18,900 bases of DNA from positions 1-18,900 of the forward strand of contig CANRBO010000008.1 in the NCBI GenBank assembly GCA_947628885.1, written 5' to 3'. Within the stretch, counting starts at the first letter, position 1; each line of letters begins with the position of its first letter. The translations under genes and the position numbers were made by a program. Below, one piece after another: positions 7,701-16,355 of the stretch. The notes under the pieces were generated by a model, which saw only the letters and a program-made list of their open reading frames with translations, searched no databases and was not told where the DNA came from. Origin of the DNA: an uncultured Clostridia bacterium. Its GTDB lineage: Bacteria; Bacillota; Clostridia; TANB77; CAG-508.

Positions 7701-10700
7701 CTAACTCATATTGGAATTCAATATTTCCGTCTTCTTTTTGTCTTGCACCTGTTAAATACTCTCCTTGTTTTCTTAGTTTTAATTCACCTTTCATTTGAGT
7801 ATTATATTGTTCTACGGTTATTATTAATCTTCCTGTAGTGCTATCTTCATAATATGCTTGTTTTTGAGAAATAGTAAATCTTACTACTTGTCTAGGTTCT
7901 TCGGTTATATGTCCATTTTCTATTTTTCCTTCATGACCTGCTAAAACATAACCCTCAGGTGCCTTTACTTCTCTTAATTCGTAATCTCCAATTGTTAGGT
8001 TGACTGGTGTAACAAAATAACCTTCATCATTAATCCTGTATGGGTTTTCTTCTGTACCTACAACTTGAATTTTTGGATAAGATATAGATTGCTCTATATA
8101 TTTTCCTTCAGTAATACTCCATATCCTATATGCTGCATCTTTATTAATTATGATTTCTCCATTTTCTGCATCTCTCTTGTTTACCTTGATAGATGCTTCA
8201 AATTCTCTATCTATGAAATATCTTTCATTTTGTGGTGTCCTATTATCTTCGTTAATATTTACTATAAATGGATCTATCGCATATCTTTCTTCAGGAACGG
8301 TAGTTTCAATTACTACATATTTACCATACGCTAATTCAGGACTTGTAAATTTACCTAATGAATCAGTAAATATTTCTTGTAATCTTACTCCACTTTGTTC
8401 ACTTGAATAATCTAATGCTGTTTGTTCATTGCTGAAATCACGGTCTATGAAATCATTTGGACTATAGTTGCCATTTGTATCAGGTTTTACTGTTCCGTCT
8501 TTTACAAAACTTAAATCCTTGATTAGATAGATTTTAAATCCTGCCCCTCCTAATGGAGTTGGTTCACTTTGTACAGTATTTCCACTTAACTTTACTAATT
8601 GAAATGCTTGTTTCTTAACCTGTTCAACTACAGTTGCTTGTCTTTCAAGATGTGCTACAGTTTCACCTTCATAATTTACATTTACATTATATATATTTGT
8701 ATCAGGTGTATATCCAACTGGAGCAGTTATTTCTTTTATGTAATATTTTCCTATTTCAACATTATCGAATACTAATCTTCCATTTACTATTGTTTGTCTT
8801 TGTACTTCATGATCTTTTTCATATATTACGCCAGTTACAGTATCTTTATGTACTATATTTTCTGCTGCATATAATCCATATACTGCACCGTCTAATGTTG
8901 CATCTCCTTGTGGTAAATACTTGTTAGTTTCTCTATCTATTTTATTTACACTTATTGTTCCTAATACTCTTGTATTGTAGTATAAACCTACATGATTATC
9001 AATCGTTATTGTCCTTCCATTATTATCTGATGTAATTGTTATATCATTAGCAACCTTTGTTTGTGTACCTGGTACAAAATCTCCATAATATCCTTCAGGT
9101 GTAGTTGTTTCTACTATTCTGAATTTTCCTTCATTTCTTCTGTTTGCATATAGCCAACCTGTACTTACATAGCTTCTATCATCTTGGAATTTTAATTTTA
9201 TTACTTCTCCTTGACGATTTATTTTATATTCTTCATATTCTTTTGTATTTTTATTATATTCATATACTGTGTATTCAGCTCCGCTTATTCTTTCTAAGGT
9301 TTCACTATCTACTTTTAGTGCTTGTACCATTACTTTCATTGGTTCATCTTTTACATTATACTCATCTACATTAGTATATGTATAAGTATGGAATCCCGCT
9401 TCTGTCAATGTTATGTTGATGTTTGTCTTTGGATTTGTATAATATTCAGGAGCTTCTTCTTCCAATATTCTGAATTTTCCTTGATTTACAGCACTATACT
9501 CTAACACTCCTTCTTCATATTCTCCCGGAGTTTTATATGTACCGTCTCCGTTATCAGTCAATAAACCTCTCTTTTCCCAGTTTTGAATATTTTTATTCCA
9601 TTCATATATTCTAAATTTAGCTTCATCAAGCACTTCGCTTGTTATTGAATCTGTTTTTCTTAAAACAATTTGTGCTTTTGGATAAGGTTTATTTGTCATA
9701 TTCCATGTAAATTTATTTACAGTTGGACCAGCTTGCTCTAATGTTAATGTTACATCATATTGCTGTCTATATTTTGGATCATCTTCATCACTATATCCAT
9801 AATAATGTTCAGGTGCTCTCTGTTCAACTATTTTGAATCTACCCTGATTTGTTGGGTTGTATTCAAATACACTTGATGTATATACTCCAATATTATCATT
9901 ATCAGTTAATTGACCTCTTTCAATATAACTACTTAAAGCTGCATAATCTCCACTTCCTCTATATTCATATAAAGCAAATATTGCACCTGGTAGTTTTTCT
10001 TTAGTAACTTCATCAGTTTTATTTACTGTTACCTGTCCTTGTGGATAATGTAAATTGGTTACATCCCATGTAAATTGATTTATCTCTACATCTGTACTTT
10101 CTTCTTTTGACAAACTTACATCATATACTTTTCTATATGAAGCATCATCTCTATCATCATATCCATAATAATGTTCAGGTGCTCTTTTCTCAACTATCTT
10201 GAATTTTCCTTGATTTGTTGGAGAATATTCAAATACTTCTGATGTATAAACTCCATTATTATCAGTCAATTCACTTTTTTCAACATAACTAGCTAAATTT
10301 TTAACATCACCTTCTCCTTTATATTCATACAAAGCAAATATTGCACCTGGTAATTTTGCTTTTGAGTCTTGGTCTGTTTTATTTACTGTTACTTGTGCTC
10401 GTGGATAATGAGTATTTATCAAATTCCATGTAAATTCATTTACTGTAAGTCCAGCTTGCTCTCTAGTTAATTTTATATCATATTGTTTTCTGTAATCTTC
10501 AGTATCTTTCGGACTACTTCCATAGTAATGGTCTAATGCCTTTGCCTCTAATATTTTGAATTTTCCTTGATTTGTTGGAGTATATTCAAATACACTTGAA
10601 GTATAATTTCCTTCTCCATTATCTGATAGCTTTTCCTTATATATATATTTACTTATGTCACTATCATCGCCTTCTCCACCATATTCATATAATTCAAAGT

Positions 10701-13700
10701 CTACTCCTGACAATTTAGCCCCAGTAACTTTATCAGTTTTGTTTACTATTGCTTTTCCTTGTGGATAGTGCACATTAGTTACATTCCATATATATTGATT
10801 AATAACTACCTCTGTTTCATTTCTTGTCAAAACTACATCATATGTTTTTCTATATGTTGGATCATCTTCATTACTATATCCATAATAATGTTCTGGTGCT
10901 CTTTCTTCTACAATTTTGAATTTACCCTGATTAATTGGTGAATATTCAAATACATCTGATGTATACACTCCATTGCTATCTACTAATTGACTCTTTTTAT
11001 TATAATTAGCAATATTATCACTATCTCCTGATCCACTATACTCATATAATCCAAATAATGCTCCCGGTAATTTTATCTTTGTTTCTTCTTCTTCTTTATT
11101 AACTATTACCTTACCCTGTGGATAATGAGTATTTACTAAATCCCATGTAAATTCATTTACTGTTGGTCCTGCTTGTTTTTTTGTAAGTGTAACTTTAAAT
11201 TGCTTTTTATAATCTCCAACATCTAATTCACTGCTTCCATAGTAATGTTCTAATGTTTCATCTTCTATTACTATAAACTTTCCTTGATTTGTTGGTGTAT
11301 ATTCAAATACTTCTGATGTGTATGTTCCTTGGTTTTCAGTCAAATCCCCTTTTCTTGTATAATTATTTATGTCATTTTCATCTTTTGATCCATTATACTC
11401 ATATAAGCCAAATGTTACTCCAGTCAATTTTTTACCTGTTGTTTTATCGGTTTTGTTTACTATTACTTGTCCTTGTGGATAATGTATATTTTGCAAATGC
11501 CATGTAAATTTATTTACTGATACTTCTGTATCTTCCTTTGTCAAGGTTACATCATATGATTTTCTGTATTCTGCACTTTCTACATCATAATATCCATAGT
11601 AGTGCGCTGGAGCTTTTGTTTCTACTACTTTAAATATTCCTTTGTTTGTTGGAGAATATTCAAATACTTCTGTTGTATAAACTCCTTTACTCCCTGTCAA
11701 TATGCTCTTTTTGTTAAAGCTGCCTATATTATTAGTATCTCCGCTTCCATTATATTCATATAGCCAAAACTCTGCATCTGCTAAATTAGCTCCTGACTTG
11801 CTATCAGTTTTATTTATTGTTACTTGTCCCTGTGGATAATGCGTATTTACCAAATCCCATGTATATTCATTTACTGTTGGGCCAGCTTGTTTTTTTGTAA
11901 GTGTGACTTTATATTGTCTTCTATAATCTTCAACATCTAGTTCACTGCTTCCATAATAATGATCTAATGTTTTCTCTTCAACTACTATAAATTTTCCTTG
12001 GTTTGTTGGTGTGTACTCAAATACCCCTGTTGTATATGTTCCTTCGTTTTCAGCCAACTTTCCTCTATTTGTATAATTATTGCTTATGTCATTTTCATCG
12101 CCCGATCCGTTATACTCATATAAAACAAAAGTTATTCCTGTCAATTTGTTACCCGTTGTTTTGTCAGTTTTATTTACTGTTACTCTTCCTTGTGGATAAT
12201 GTGTGTTCGTTAAGCTCCATGTAAAATTTTTTATTAATACGTTTGTATCATCTTTTGTCAAAGTTACATCATACGATTTTCTATATTCTGCACCGTCTTC
12301 GTCATAATATCCATAATAGTGTGCAGGTGCTCTTACTTCTACTACTTTAAATATTCCTTTATTGGTTGGAGAATATTCGAATACTTCTGTTTTATAAGTG
12401 CCTTGCTCATATGTCAATTTGCTCTTTGGGTTAAAGCTGTTTAAATCATTTGTTTGACCAGTTCCTTTATATTCATATAGCCAAAAATCTGCATCTGCTA
12501 CACTAGCTCCTGACTTGCTATCAGTTTTGTTGACTGTTACTTGTCCTTGTGGATAATGTGTATTTGTTAAATCCCACACAAAGTTTTTAACAGCAACATT
12601 TGTATCTTGCCTTGTCAAAGTTACATCATACGATTTTCTATATTCTGCACCATCTTCATCATAATATCCATAATAGTGCTCAGGTGCTTTTGTTTCTACT
12701 ACTTTAAATATTCCTTTATTGGTTGGAGAATATTGGAATACATCTGTTGTATATACTCCATTTTCACCTGTCAATTTGCTCTTTCTCGTAAAGTTTCCTA
12801 AATTTGTAGTTTCTCCGCCTCCATTATATTCATATAGCCAGAAAACTGCACCTGCTATATTAGCTTGAGTCTTATCATCTTTTTTATTTACTGTTACTTT
12901 TCCCTGTGGATAATGCGTATTTTGTAAATTCCACGTAAATTGATTTACTGTAAGTCCAGCTTTTTCTTTCGTTAAAGTAACCTTATATTTTCTTTTATAA
13001 TCCTCTACATCTTTATCGCTACTTCCATAGTAACCAGGTAAAGTTTCCTCCTCTGCTACAATAAATTTACCTTTGTTTGTTGGTGTGTATTCAAATACAT
13101 CTGTTTTATATATTCCACTATTATTATTATCTTTTAAAAAATCTTTTTTATCATAACTGTTTATATCATCTTCATCACCACTTCCTTTATATTCATATAA
13201 TCTGAATGTTAATCCCGGTAAATTTTTTCCTGTTGTAGTATCAGTTTTATTTACTGTTATTTGTCCTTGTGGATAATGTAAATTGGTTACATCCCAAGTA
13301 AACTCATGTACAGTTAATCCAGCCTGAGCTCTTGTTAAAGTAATTTGATGTTGTCTTTTGTATTCTTCATCTTGTGGGTTGCTTCCATAGTAATGAGGTA
13401 AAGTTTCCTCTTCTACTATCATAAATTTACCTTGGTTTGTTGGTGTATATTCAAAATTAGATGATGTATATTTTCCGTCTGATCCTTGTTTTAATTGTTC
13501 CACACTATCATAGCTCTTTATATCACTTTCACTTCCACTACCTTTATATGCATATAGGTTAAATCTTACATTTGATAATGTTTGACCTGATGATTGATCT
13601 GTTTTATTTACTATTACTTTTCCTTGTGGATAATGCACATTTGTAACTTCTATAGTGTAATTAAAATTATGTTGTTTTTTATCATTTATAATATTTATTT

Positions 13701-15837
13701 CTTGGCTCCAAGCCTCTTGATAATAATGCTCAGGTATTTTTGTTTCTACAACCTTAAATTTTCCTAAGTTTGTGTCTGAATATGTTAATGTTGCTGAATA
13801 ATTTCCATTTGAATTATTAGTTAATGTTGTACCACTTGTGTTATAGTTATTACTTGCATTGTTCCATTCATATACAGTAAAGGCTGCATTTGATAATTTT
13901 ACATTCGTATTGCTACTATCTACCTTATTTATTACAAGTGAACCTGAAATTGGCTGACACTCTACAACTACTGTGTAGTCTTTTCTAACATCATTTAATT
14001 GTATGCTTCCTCCATATTCATAAGATTCTTGATATTTTTCCTCATCATTTACTTTTACAGATGTTACATGATAACCTGAATTTGGTGTAAATGTTACTGT
14101 TCCATTTTCATGTATATTTACTTTATCATTTTCTCCGTTTATAGTTCCATGAGTTATTTGAGTAGAAATCCTATAATTTAAAGTTGTCTCAACATTGTTT
14201 GATGTTTTCTTTCCACTACCACCAGCTCTTTGATACGAATATGAAGCATTATTTATTATTTTTCCATTGCTGTCAAATGCATTTGTCAATCCTATATCCT
14301 TTTTTACCTGAACCGGCACAATAATACTATATGTATGTGAATAGAAATCATATTCTTGCAGTTTTGCTTCTTTTGCAGTAACTGTAACATTATTGCCTGA
14401 CACATTTATAGTGAAAAAGTCTGTCCTATCTTGATTTAATTCATCTTTTACCTTTATATTATTATTATTAGTTATGGTCAATTGTGTTGGTATGCTATCA
14501 GTAATTGCAAAAGATGTATATCTTGGATCTACAATCGTATTATAAACTGTATCAAAATTTACAAAATGTCCATAATAGTTATTTGGTATATATTGTTGAA
14601 TTACATAATTAAATTGCGTTTCTTCCCTTACATTATTAGCTGTTTTCAATTGATTATTTTCTTGTATTCTTTTGTTGATACTTTCATCATTAAATGCAGT
14701 TAGTGACAAGAAGTTATAACTAATACCACAGTTATCTCCACCATATTGGAAACCATAAACTCCATTTTTACCTTCATCTAGGTCAGTTGTCATATATGCA
14801 GATGTTTTAAACCATATTCCATTGGTGTGCATATTTCTACTTTCAATGCATAACCCATTATCCATTTCTTTCATTTGAACTTTTTTGTCGTTACCTAAGT
14901 CATAATTGTTTTTATCATAATAAATTGTTGAACTACCAACAGTTGGTATTATTCCCTCATTTCCTTCTAATAAATTATCTGATCTATCTCCTTCTACAGT
15001 TTTAGTCTTTGGAACATCAATATCATAAAAGAATCCATTTACACCTACAACATTTGCCTTTTGCTTTGTTGTATTATATGTACCACTTTTATAGTATGTC
15101 ATATCGAAATCACAACTAGCATATGAAGCTCTCAATAGCATTGTAACAAGATGTCCTTCTTTAGTAAAATCTGACTCTATCCAATCTGAATCACCTTTTT
15201 TGGGAGATGTTTGATCATTTATATATTGTATTCCAATAAATCTAAAACCAACAAAATCTGAAGCTTCGTGATCCTCATCATCAGCCTCTGCTGTATCAGT
15301 ATCTTTTGGTTTTGCATATTCTCCACCTCTATAGCTCTTTACATTGCTTACTGTACATACTACATCTATTACACTACCGTCTGCATCTACACCACAATTA
15401 GTAATTACACATTGTATTGTATCACCTTCATATGCTCTACACGCTATTAATCCACTTTTACTCTGTGAACCGTCCTTCAAATGTTGTTTATCTCTTTTTC
15501 CCTGTAAATATATTACTTGGCTTTGTGATGTCCACACTAATGAAGAATAAGAATATTTTTCATTTTGCTCACCCAATTGTGAAAAGTCCTTATACACTGT
15601 ATTCTTTGAAATAGATATTGGGCTTGGTGTGGCTTCAGCTGAAGCAGTTTTCACTTCATCATTAATAGTGCTATTAGAGTTAGCATTATTATCAACTTCA
15701 ATTGCAGATTTTACAGTTTGCGTATTTCTTTCTTGTATGTCATATGTTATTACGATATTGATAACCTTAAAAAATATAGATGCAAATAACACCATTGCTA
15801 AAGATATTATGAAAATACTCCAACCAAACTTTTTCAT
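4792..15837 (-). CDS. Giant SpaA/CnaB-repeat cell-surface fibre protein, 3681 residues
   Basis: This is a probable adhesin or surface stalk. Residues 7-31 form an N-terminal membrane/signal segment. A head of about 600 residues follows, with a Cys cluster near 130-165 and a pilin-like IPNNYYGHFVNFDTVYN region near 425. An atypical prealbumin-like domain precedes eleven tandem ~120-residue repeats (739-2054). Each repeat keeps VNK near its start, a Glu in KIVE or a variant, and TN before HYPQ, the Lys-Glu-Asn pattern of CnaB isopeptide domains. More divergent CnaB-like domains follow (about 2055-2800), then two DUF11-like domains (about 2820-3095), four small prealbumin-like domains (3100-3480), another DUF11-like domain, and an anchor: LGRTGD, a membrane segment (about 3647-3668) and a basic tail. 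The start ATG is preceded by AAAGGG at 7-nt spacing. Wall anchoring by a sortase is inferred; no sortase gene is in the window. The target is unknown. Confidence 0.9.
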   Translation of the reverse strand: MKKFGWSIFIISLAMVLFASIFFKVINIVITYDIQERNTQTVKSAIEVDNNANSNSTINDEVKTASAEATPSPISISKNTVYKDFSQLGEQNEKYSYSSLVWTSQSQVIYLQGKRDKQHLKDGSQSKSGLIACRAYEGDTIQCVITNCGVDADGSVIDVVCTVSNVKSYRGGEYAKPKDTDTAEADDEDHEASDFVGFRFIGIQYINDQTSPKKGDSDWIESDFTKEGHLVTMLLRASYASCDFDMTYYKSGTYNTTKQKANVVGVNGFFYDIDVPKTKTVEGDRSDNLLEGNEGIIPTVGSSTIYYDKNNYDLGNDKKVQMKEMDNGLCIESRNMHTNGIWFKTSAYMTTDLDEGKNGVYGFQYGGDNCGISYNFLSLTAFNDESINKRIQENNQLKTANNVREETQFNYVIQQYIPNNYYGHFVNFDTVYNTIVDPRYTSFAITDSIPTQLTITNNNNIKVKDELNQDRTDFFTINVSGNNVTVTAKEAKLQEYDFYSHTYSIIVPVQVKKDIGLTNAFDSNGKIINNASYSYQRAGGSGKKTSNNVETTLNYRISTQITHGTINGENDKVNIHENGTVTFTPNSGYHVTSVKVNDEEKYQESYEYGGSIQLNDVRKDYTVVVECQPISGSLVINKVDSSNTNVKLSNAAFTVYEWNNASNNYNTSGTTLTNNSNGNYSATLTYSDTNLGKFKVVETKIPEHYYQEAWSQEINIINDKKQHNFNYTIEVTNVHYPQGKVIVNKTDQSSGQTLSNVRFNLYAYKGSGSESDIKSYDSVEQLKQGSDGKYTSSNFEYTPTNQGKFMIVEEETLPHYYGSNPQDEEYKRQHQITLTRAQAGLTVHEFTWDVTNLHYPQGQITVNKTDTTTGKNLPGLTFRLYEYKGSGDEDDINSYDKKDFLKDNNNSGIYKTDVFEYTPTNKGKFIVAEEETLPGYYGSSDKDVEDYKRKYKVTLTKEKAGLTVNQFTWNLQNTHYPQGKVTVNKKDDKTQANIAGAVFWLYEYNGGGETTNLGNFTRKSKLTGENGVYTTDVFQYSPTNKGIFKVVETKAPEHYYGYYDEDGAEYRKSYDVTLTRQDTNVAVKNFVWDLTNTHYPQGQVTVNKTDSKSGASVADADFWLYEYKGTGQTNDLNSFNPKSKLTYEQGTYKTEVFEYSPTNKGIFKVVEVRAPAHYYGYYDEDGAEYRKSYDVTLTKDDTNVLIKNFTWSLTNTHYPQGRVTVNKTDKTTGNKLTGITFVLYEYNGSGDENDISNNYTNRGKLAENEGTYTTGVFEYTPTNQGKFIVVEEKTLDHYYGSSELDVEDYRRQYKVTLTKKQAGPTVNEYTWDLVNTHYPQGQVTINKTDSKSGANLADAEFWLYEYNGSGDTNNIGSFNKKSILTGSKGVYTTEVFEYSPTNKGIFKVVETKAPAHYYGYYDVESAEYRKSYDVTLTKEDTEVSVNKFTWHLQNIHYPQGQVIVNKTDKTTGKKLTGVTFGLYEYNGSKDENDINNYTRKGDLTENQGTYTSEVFEYTPTNQGKFIVIEDETLEHYYGSSELDVGDYKKQFKVTLTKKQAGPTVNEFTWDLVNTHYPQGKVIVNKEEEETKIKLPGALFGLYEYSGSGDSDNIANYNKKSQLVDSNGVYTSDVFEYSPINQGKFKIVEERAPEHYYGYSNEDDPTYRKTYDVVLTRNETEVVINQYIWNVTNVHYPQGKAIVNKTDKVTGAKLSGVDFELYEYGGEGDDSDISKYIYKEKLSDNGEGNYTSSVFEYTPTNQGKFKILEAKALDHYYGSSPKDTEDYRKQYDIKLTREQAGLTVNEFTWNLINTHYPRAQVTVNKTDQDSKAKLPGAIFALYEYKGEGDVKNLASYVEKSELTDNNGVYTSEVFEYSPTNQGKFKIVEKRAPEHYYGYDDRDDASYRKVYDVSLSKEESTDVEINQFTWDVTNLHYPQGQVTVNKTDEVTKEKLPGAIFALYEYRGSGDYAALSSYIERGQLTDNDNIGVYTSSVFEYNPTNQGRFKIVEQRAPEHYYGYSDEDDPKYRQQYDVTLTLEQAGPTVNKFTWNMTNKPYPKAQIVLRKTDSITSEVLDEAKFRIYEWNKNIQNWEKRGLLTDNGDGTYKTPGEYEEGVLEYSAVNQGKFRILEEEAPEYYTNPKTNINITLTEAGFHTYTYTNVDEYNVKDEPMKVMVQALKVDSETLERISGAEYTVYEYNKNTKEYEEYKINRQGEVIKLKFQDDRSYVSTGWLYANRRNEGKFRIVETTTPEGYYGDFVPGTQTKVANDITITSDNNGRTITIDNHVGLYYNTRVLGTISVNKIDRETNKYLPQGDATLDGAVYGLYAAENIVHKDTVTGVIYEKDHEVQRQTIVNGRLVFDNVEIGKYYIKEITAPVGYTPDTNIYNVNVNYEGETVAHLERQATVVEQVKKQAFQLVKLSGNTVQSEPTPLGGAGFKIYLIKDLSFVKDGTVKPDTNGNYSPNDFIDRDFSNEQTALDYSSEQSGVRLQEIFTDSLGKFTSPELAYGKYVVIETTVPEERYAIDPFIVNINEDNRTPQNERYFIDREFEASIKVNKRDAENGEIIINKDAAYRIWSITEGKYIEQSISYPKIQVVGTEENPYRINDEGYFVTPVNLTIGDYELREVKAPEGYVLAGHEGKIENGHITEEPRQVVRFTISQKQAYYEDSTTGRLIITVEQYNTQMKGELKLRKQGEYLTGARQKEDGNIEFQYELGAIENAEFEIRAKETIYSQYNPDVVVYEKDALVGTITTNAQGIGYVDNLPIGKYYIKETEAGYGFVLNSEQKEFEISYQAQETPTQTVEIEYTNERQKINLNGEEGIKVEKIADKKWYKPGETATYTIKVSNPTQNEIRDITVTETRINGEFEDINTDNIKKIDSTHVSIARLKAGESVTLKFSTQIGELEEGEEKVKVTNVVKAEGTTEIPDPQDPSKKITVKVEDDDNEDVYVSEKNILVIKEALKEVYEPGEIAQYIIHVINNGKKVLHNVETGETLIEGRFIDLEGSSVNGVTVTYKETEGVKDYNKVVIDKIEPGEEVILRYEYQVPEEVKLPVEGTEKYLIDNVVRATGTVVTNNPEDEDNPIEETVEDEDDEEIEIKENGKIGIIKQDIRTGERLKGAVFGLYADEDIRSNNGSILIKKDALIEKVVTNEQGQAIYEVDLPLGRYYIKEIEVPENYNLNDEKVTFNSSYRGQNVAIIDVSEVIANRRINTKIEKRNEDGELILGIELEILDEKGNVIESWTTDGDVKMFETLEKGKIYTLREKATLKGYTTADDIKFFVGEDGQLYQRIEDDEEFLIENVQINFVEMTNEKTKVELDVVDKETKEHISGIEVEIRDKKTGEVVYSYTTDDDVEIIEGLEIGDYDVVTKDPEKRGYVTSEGEIKVRDVKEVQRFVVEQDYTRVEISLKDEETKELLKGGVIEVVDEEGNVVLEIETEEQAKKLERLPVGKYTLRETEIPVGYHGAKDLEIEVKDTPELQKFEMLNRKKIFNISIKKKVVAQEYNGKRTDLNYDLPKLEIRTRNIPSADAWFLYIITVKNEGELAGKVEVKEYIPSGMQMKPERNPQWEVHAYDATLTIENLEPGETRELEVWLRYDNYVTNLGTKENKVGIIGTDNVAGFKETDNKDNEATASIIIAISTGLGRTGDIIIITLLIIVIGGISSAIIIQVIKQRKNKGQTNSQK
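9676..13623 (-). repeat. Eleven tandem CnaB-type repeats of about 359 nt
   Basis: Junctions reading HYPQ-G (once HYPR-A, finally PYPK-A) recur every 357-363 nt. Each unit reads VTVNKTD ... LYEY ... FEYSPTNQGKFKIVE ... HYYG ... FTWD-TN-HYPQ. Two subtypes exist. Type A has ETL-HYYGSS and QAGPTVN. Type B has APEHYYGY, DED and AEYRKSYDV. From the N terminus the order is A A B B A B A B A B, and the eleventh unit is B-like in its middle and A-like at its end. Units are well diverged in DNA sequence, so this is an old array rather than a fresh expansion. Confidence 0.9.
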
Positions 15838-15905
15838 CTTTTTCCCTTTCTTTTTTTTATTGTGTTTTTCTTGCTTTCGCGCTTCCTGCTCTCGTTTTGC
15901 TTCAT
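15834..15905 (-). CDS. Possible 23-residue basic leader peptide overlapping the giant gene start
   Basis: An ATG at 15905 opens a 23-codon frame beginning MKQNESRKRESKK and ending KKRKGKR, with twelve Lys/Arg. Its TGA stop overlaps the giant gene's ATG as ATGA, the usual layout for translational coupling. A still smaller frame, MKAT, ends in the same way on this ATG (15902-15916). The ribosome binding site is weak (AAGG, 4 nt away). No ATG occurs between the predicted transcript start and these frames. An A8 run (15858-15851) inside the ORF could allow slippage into the giant frame, which is open there. In such A-rich DNA a chance ORF is quite possible. Confidence 0.35.
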   Translation of the reverse strand: MKQNESRKRESKKNTIKKRKGKR

Positions 15906-15961
15906 GTTGCCTTCATCTTTATGTTGTTGCTTTTTGTTTTACTTCCTTTCTCTTTATTTTT

Positions 15962-16264
15962 GTTTTGCTTTTTTTGTTTTGCTGTCTTGTTTGTTCTACT
16001 TATCCTTTGCTTTTTTTACTTTTTGTTTTGTTGTCTTTTTGTTTTACTTATCCTGTGCTTTTTTTACTTTTTGTTTTGCTTTACTTATCCTGTGCTTTTT
16101 ACTTTTTGTTTTGTTGTCTTGCTTTTGCTTTTTTACCTTTTGTTTTGTTGTCTTGCTTTTGCTTTTTTACCTTTTGTTTTGTTGTCTTTTTTTGTTTTAC
16201 TTATCCTTCGTTTTTACTTTTTGTTTTGTTGTCTTTTTGTTTTACTTATCCTGTGCTTTTTACT
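15962..16264 (-). repeat. Seven degenerate repeats in the giant gene leader
   Basis: On the - strand the core GACAACAAAACAAAA followed by GTAAAAA recurs, in full or degraded form, about seven times. The box AGGATAAGTA occurs five times, at + positions 15997-16006, 16045-16054, 16082-16091, 16198-16207 and 16243-16252. Unit length varies from about 33 to 48 nt, so reading frame is not kept. No spacer pattern of a CRISPR array is present. Confidence 0.75.
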
Positions 16265-16306
16265 TTTTGTTGTCCTTGCTCTCCAGCTGTTTGCGCGTTT
16301 TTGTTT

Positions 16307-16320
16307 GTAGACTTCTCTAC
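16307..16320 (-). promoter_or_regulatory. 5'-terminal hairpin of the giant gene transcript
   Basis: GTAGA-GAAG-TCTAC forms a perfect 5-bp stem with a 4-nt loop exactly at the predicted transcription start. Hairpins at the extreme 5' end are known to protect bacterial mRNAs from 5'-end-dependent decay, which would suit an 11-kb message. Confidence 0.5.
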
Positions 16321-16326
16321 TGTTTT

Positions 16327-16355
16327 AATATAATTTATATATATACTAAAGTCAA
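16327..16355 (-). promoter_or_regulatory. Promoter of the giant surface-protein gene
   Basis: On the - strand TTGACT (16355-16350), a 17-nt spacer of alternating AT and TATATT (16332-16327) form a near-consensus sigma-A promoter. Transcription should start near 16320, giving the 483-nt leader. Confidence 0.7.

Larger units (their letters stand above)
15838..16320 (-). promoter_or_regulatory. 483-nt A-rich, U-poor 5' leader of the giant gene mRNA
   Basis: From the predicted transcript start to the start codon the RNA would be almost all A, G and C; I count about 27 U in 480 nt. It has no ATG before 15916 and several stop codons in its frames, so it does not encode a protein on the - strand. 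Low U means little secondary structure. It carries a tandem repeat (separate entry). Possible roles are an unstructured ribosome or protein landing zone, or control of mRNA stability; none is shown by sequence alone. Confidence 0.65.

Noticed and set aside
9676..13623. Repeat array of the giant gene as an assembly artefact
   Set aside because: The eleven units differ at many positions and the frame is open throughout, so it is not a collapsed or duplicated contig. Exact unit number would still benefit from long reads.
15962..16264. CRISPR-like look of the leader repeats
   Set aside because: Units vary in length and sequence, there are no unique spacers of constant size, and no cas genes are present.
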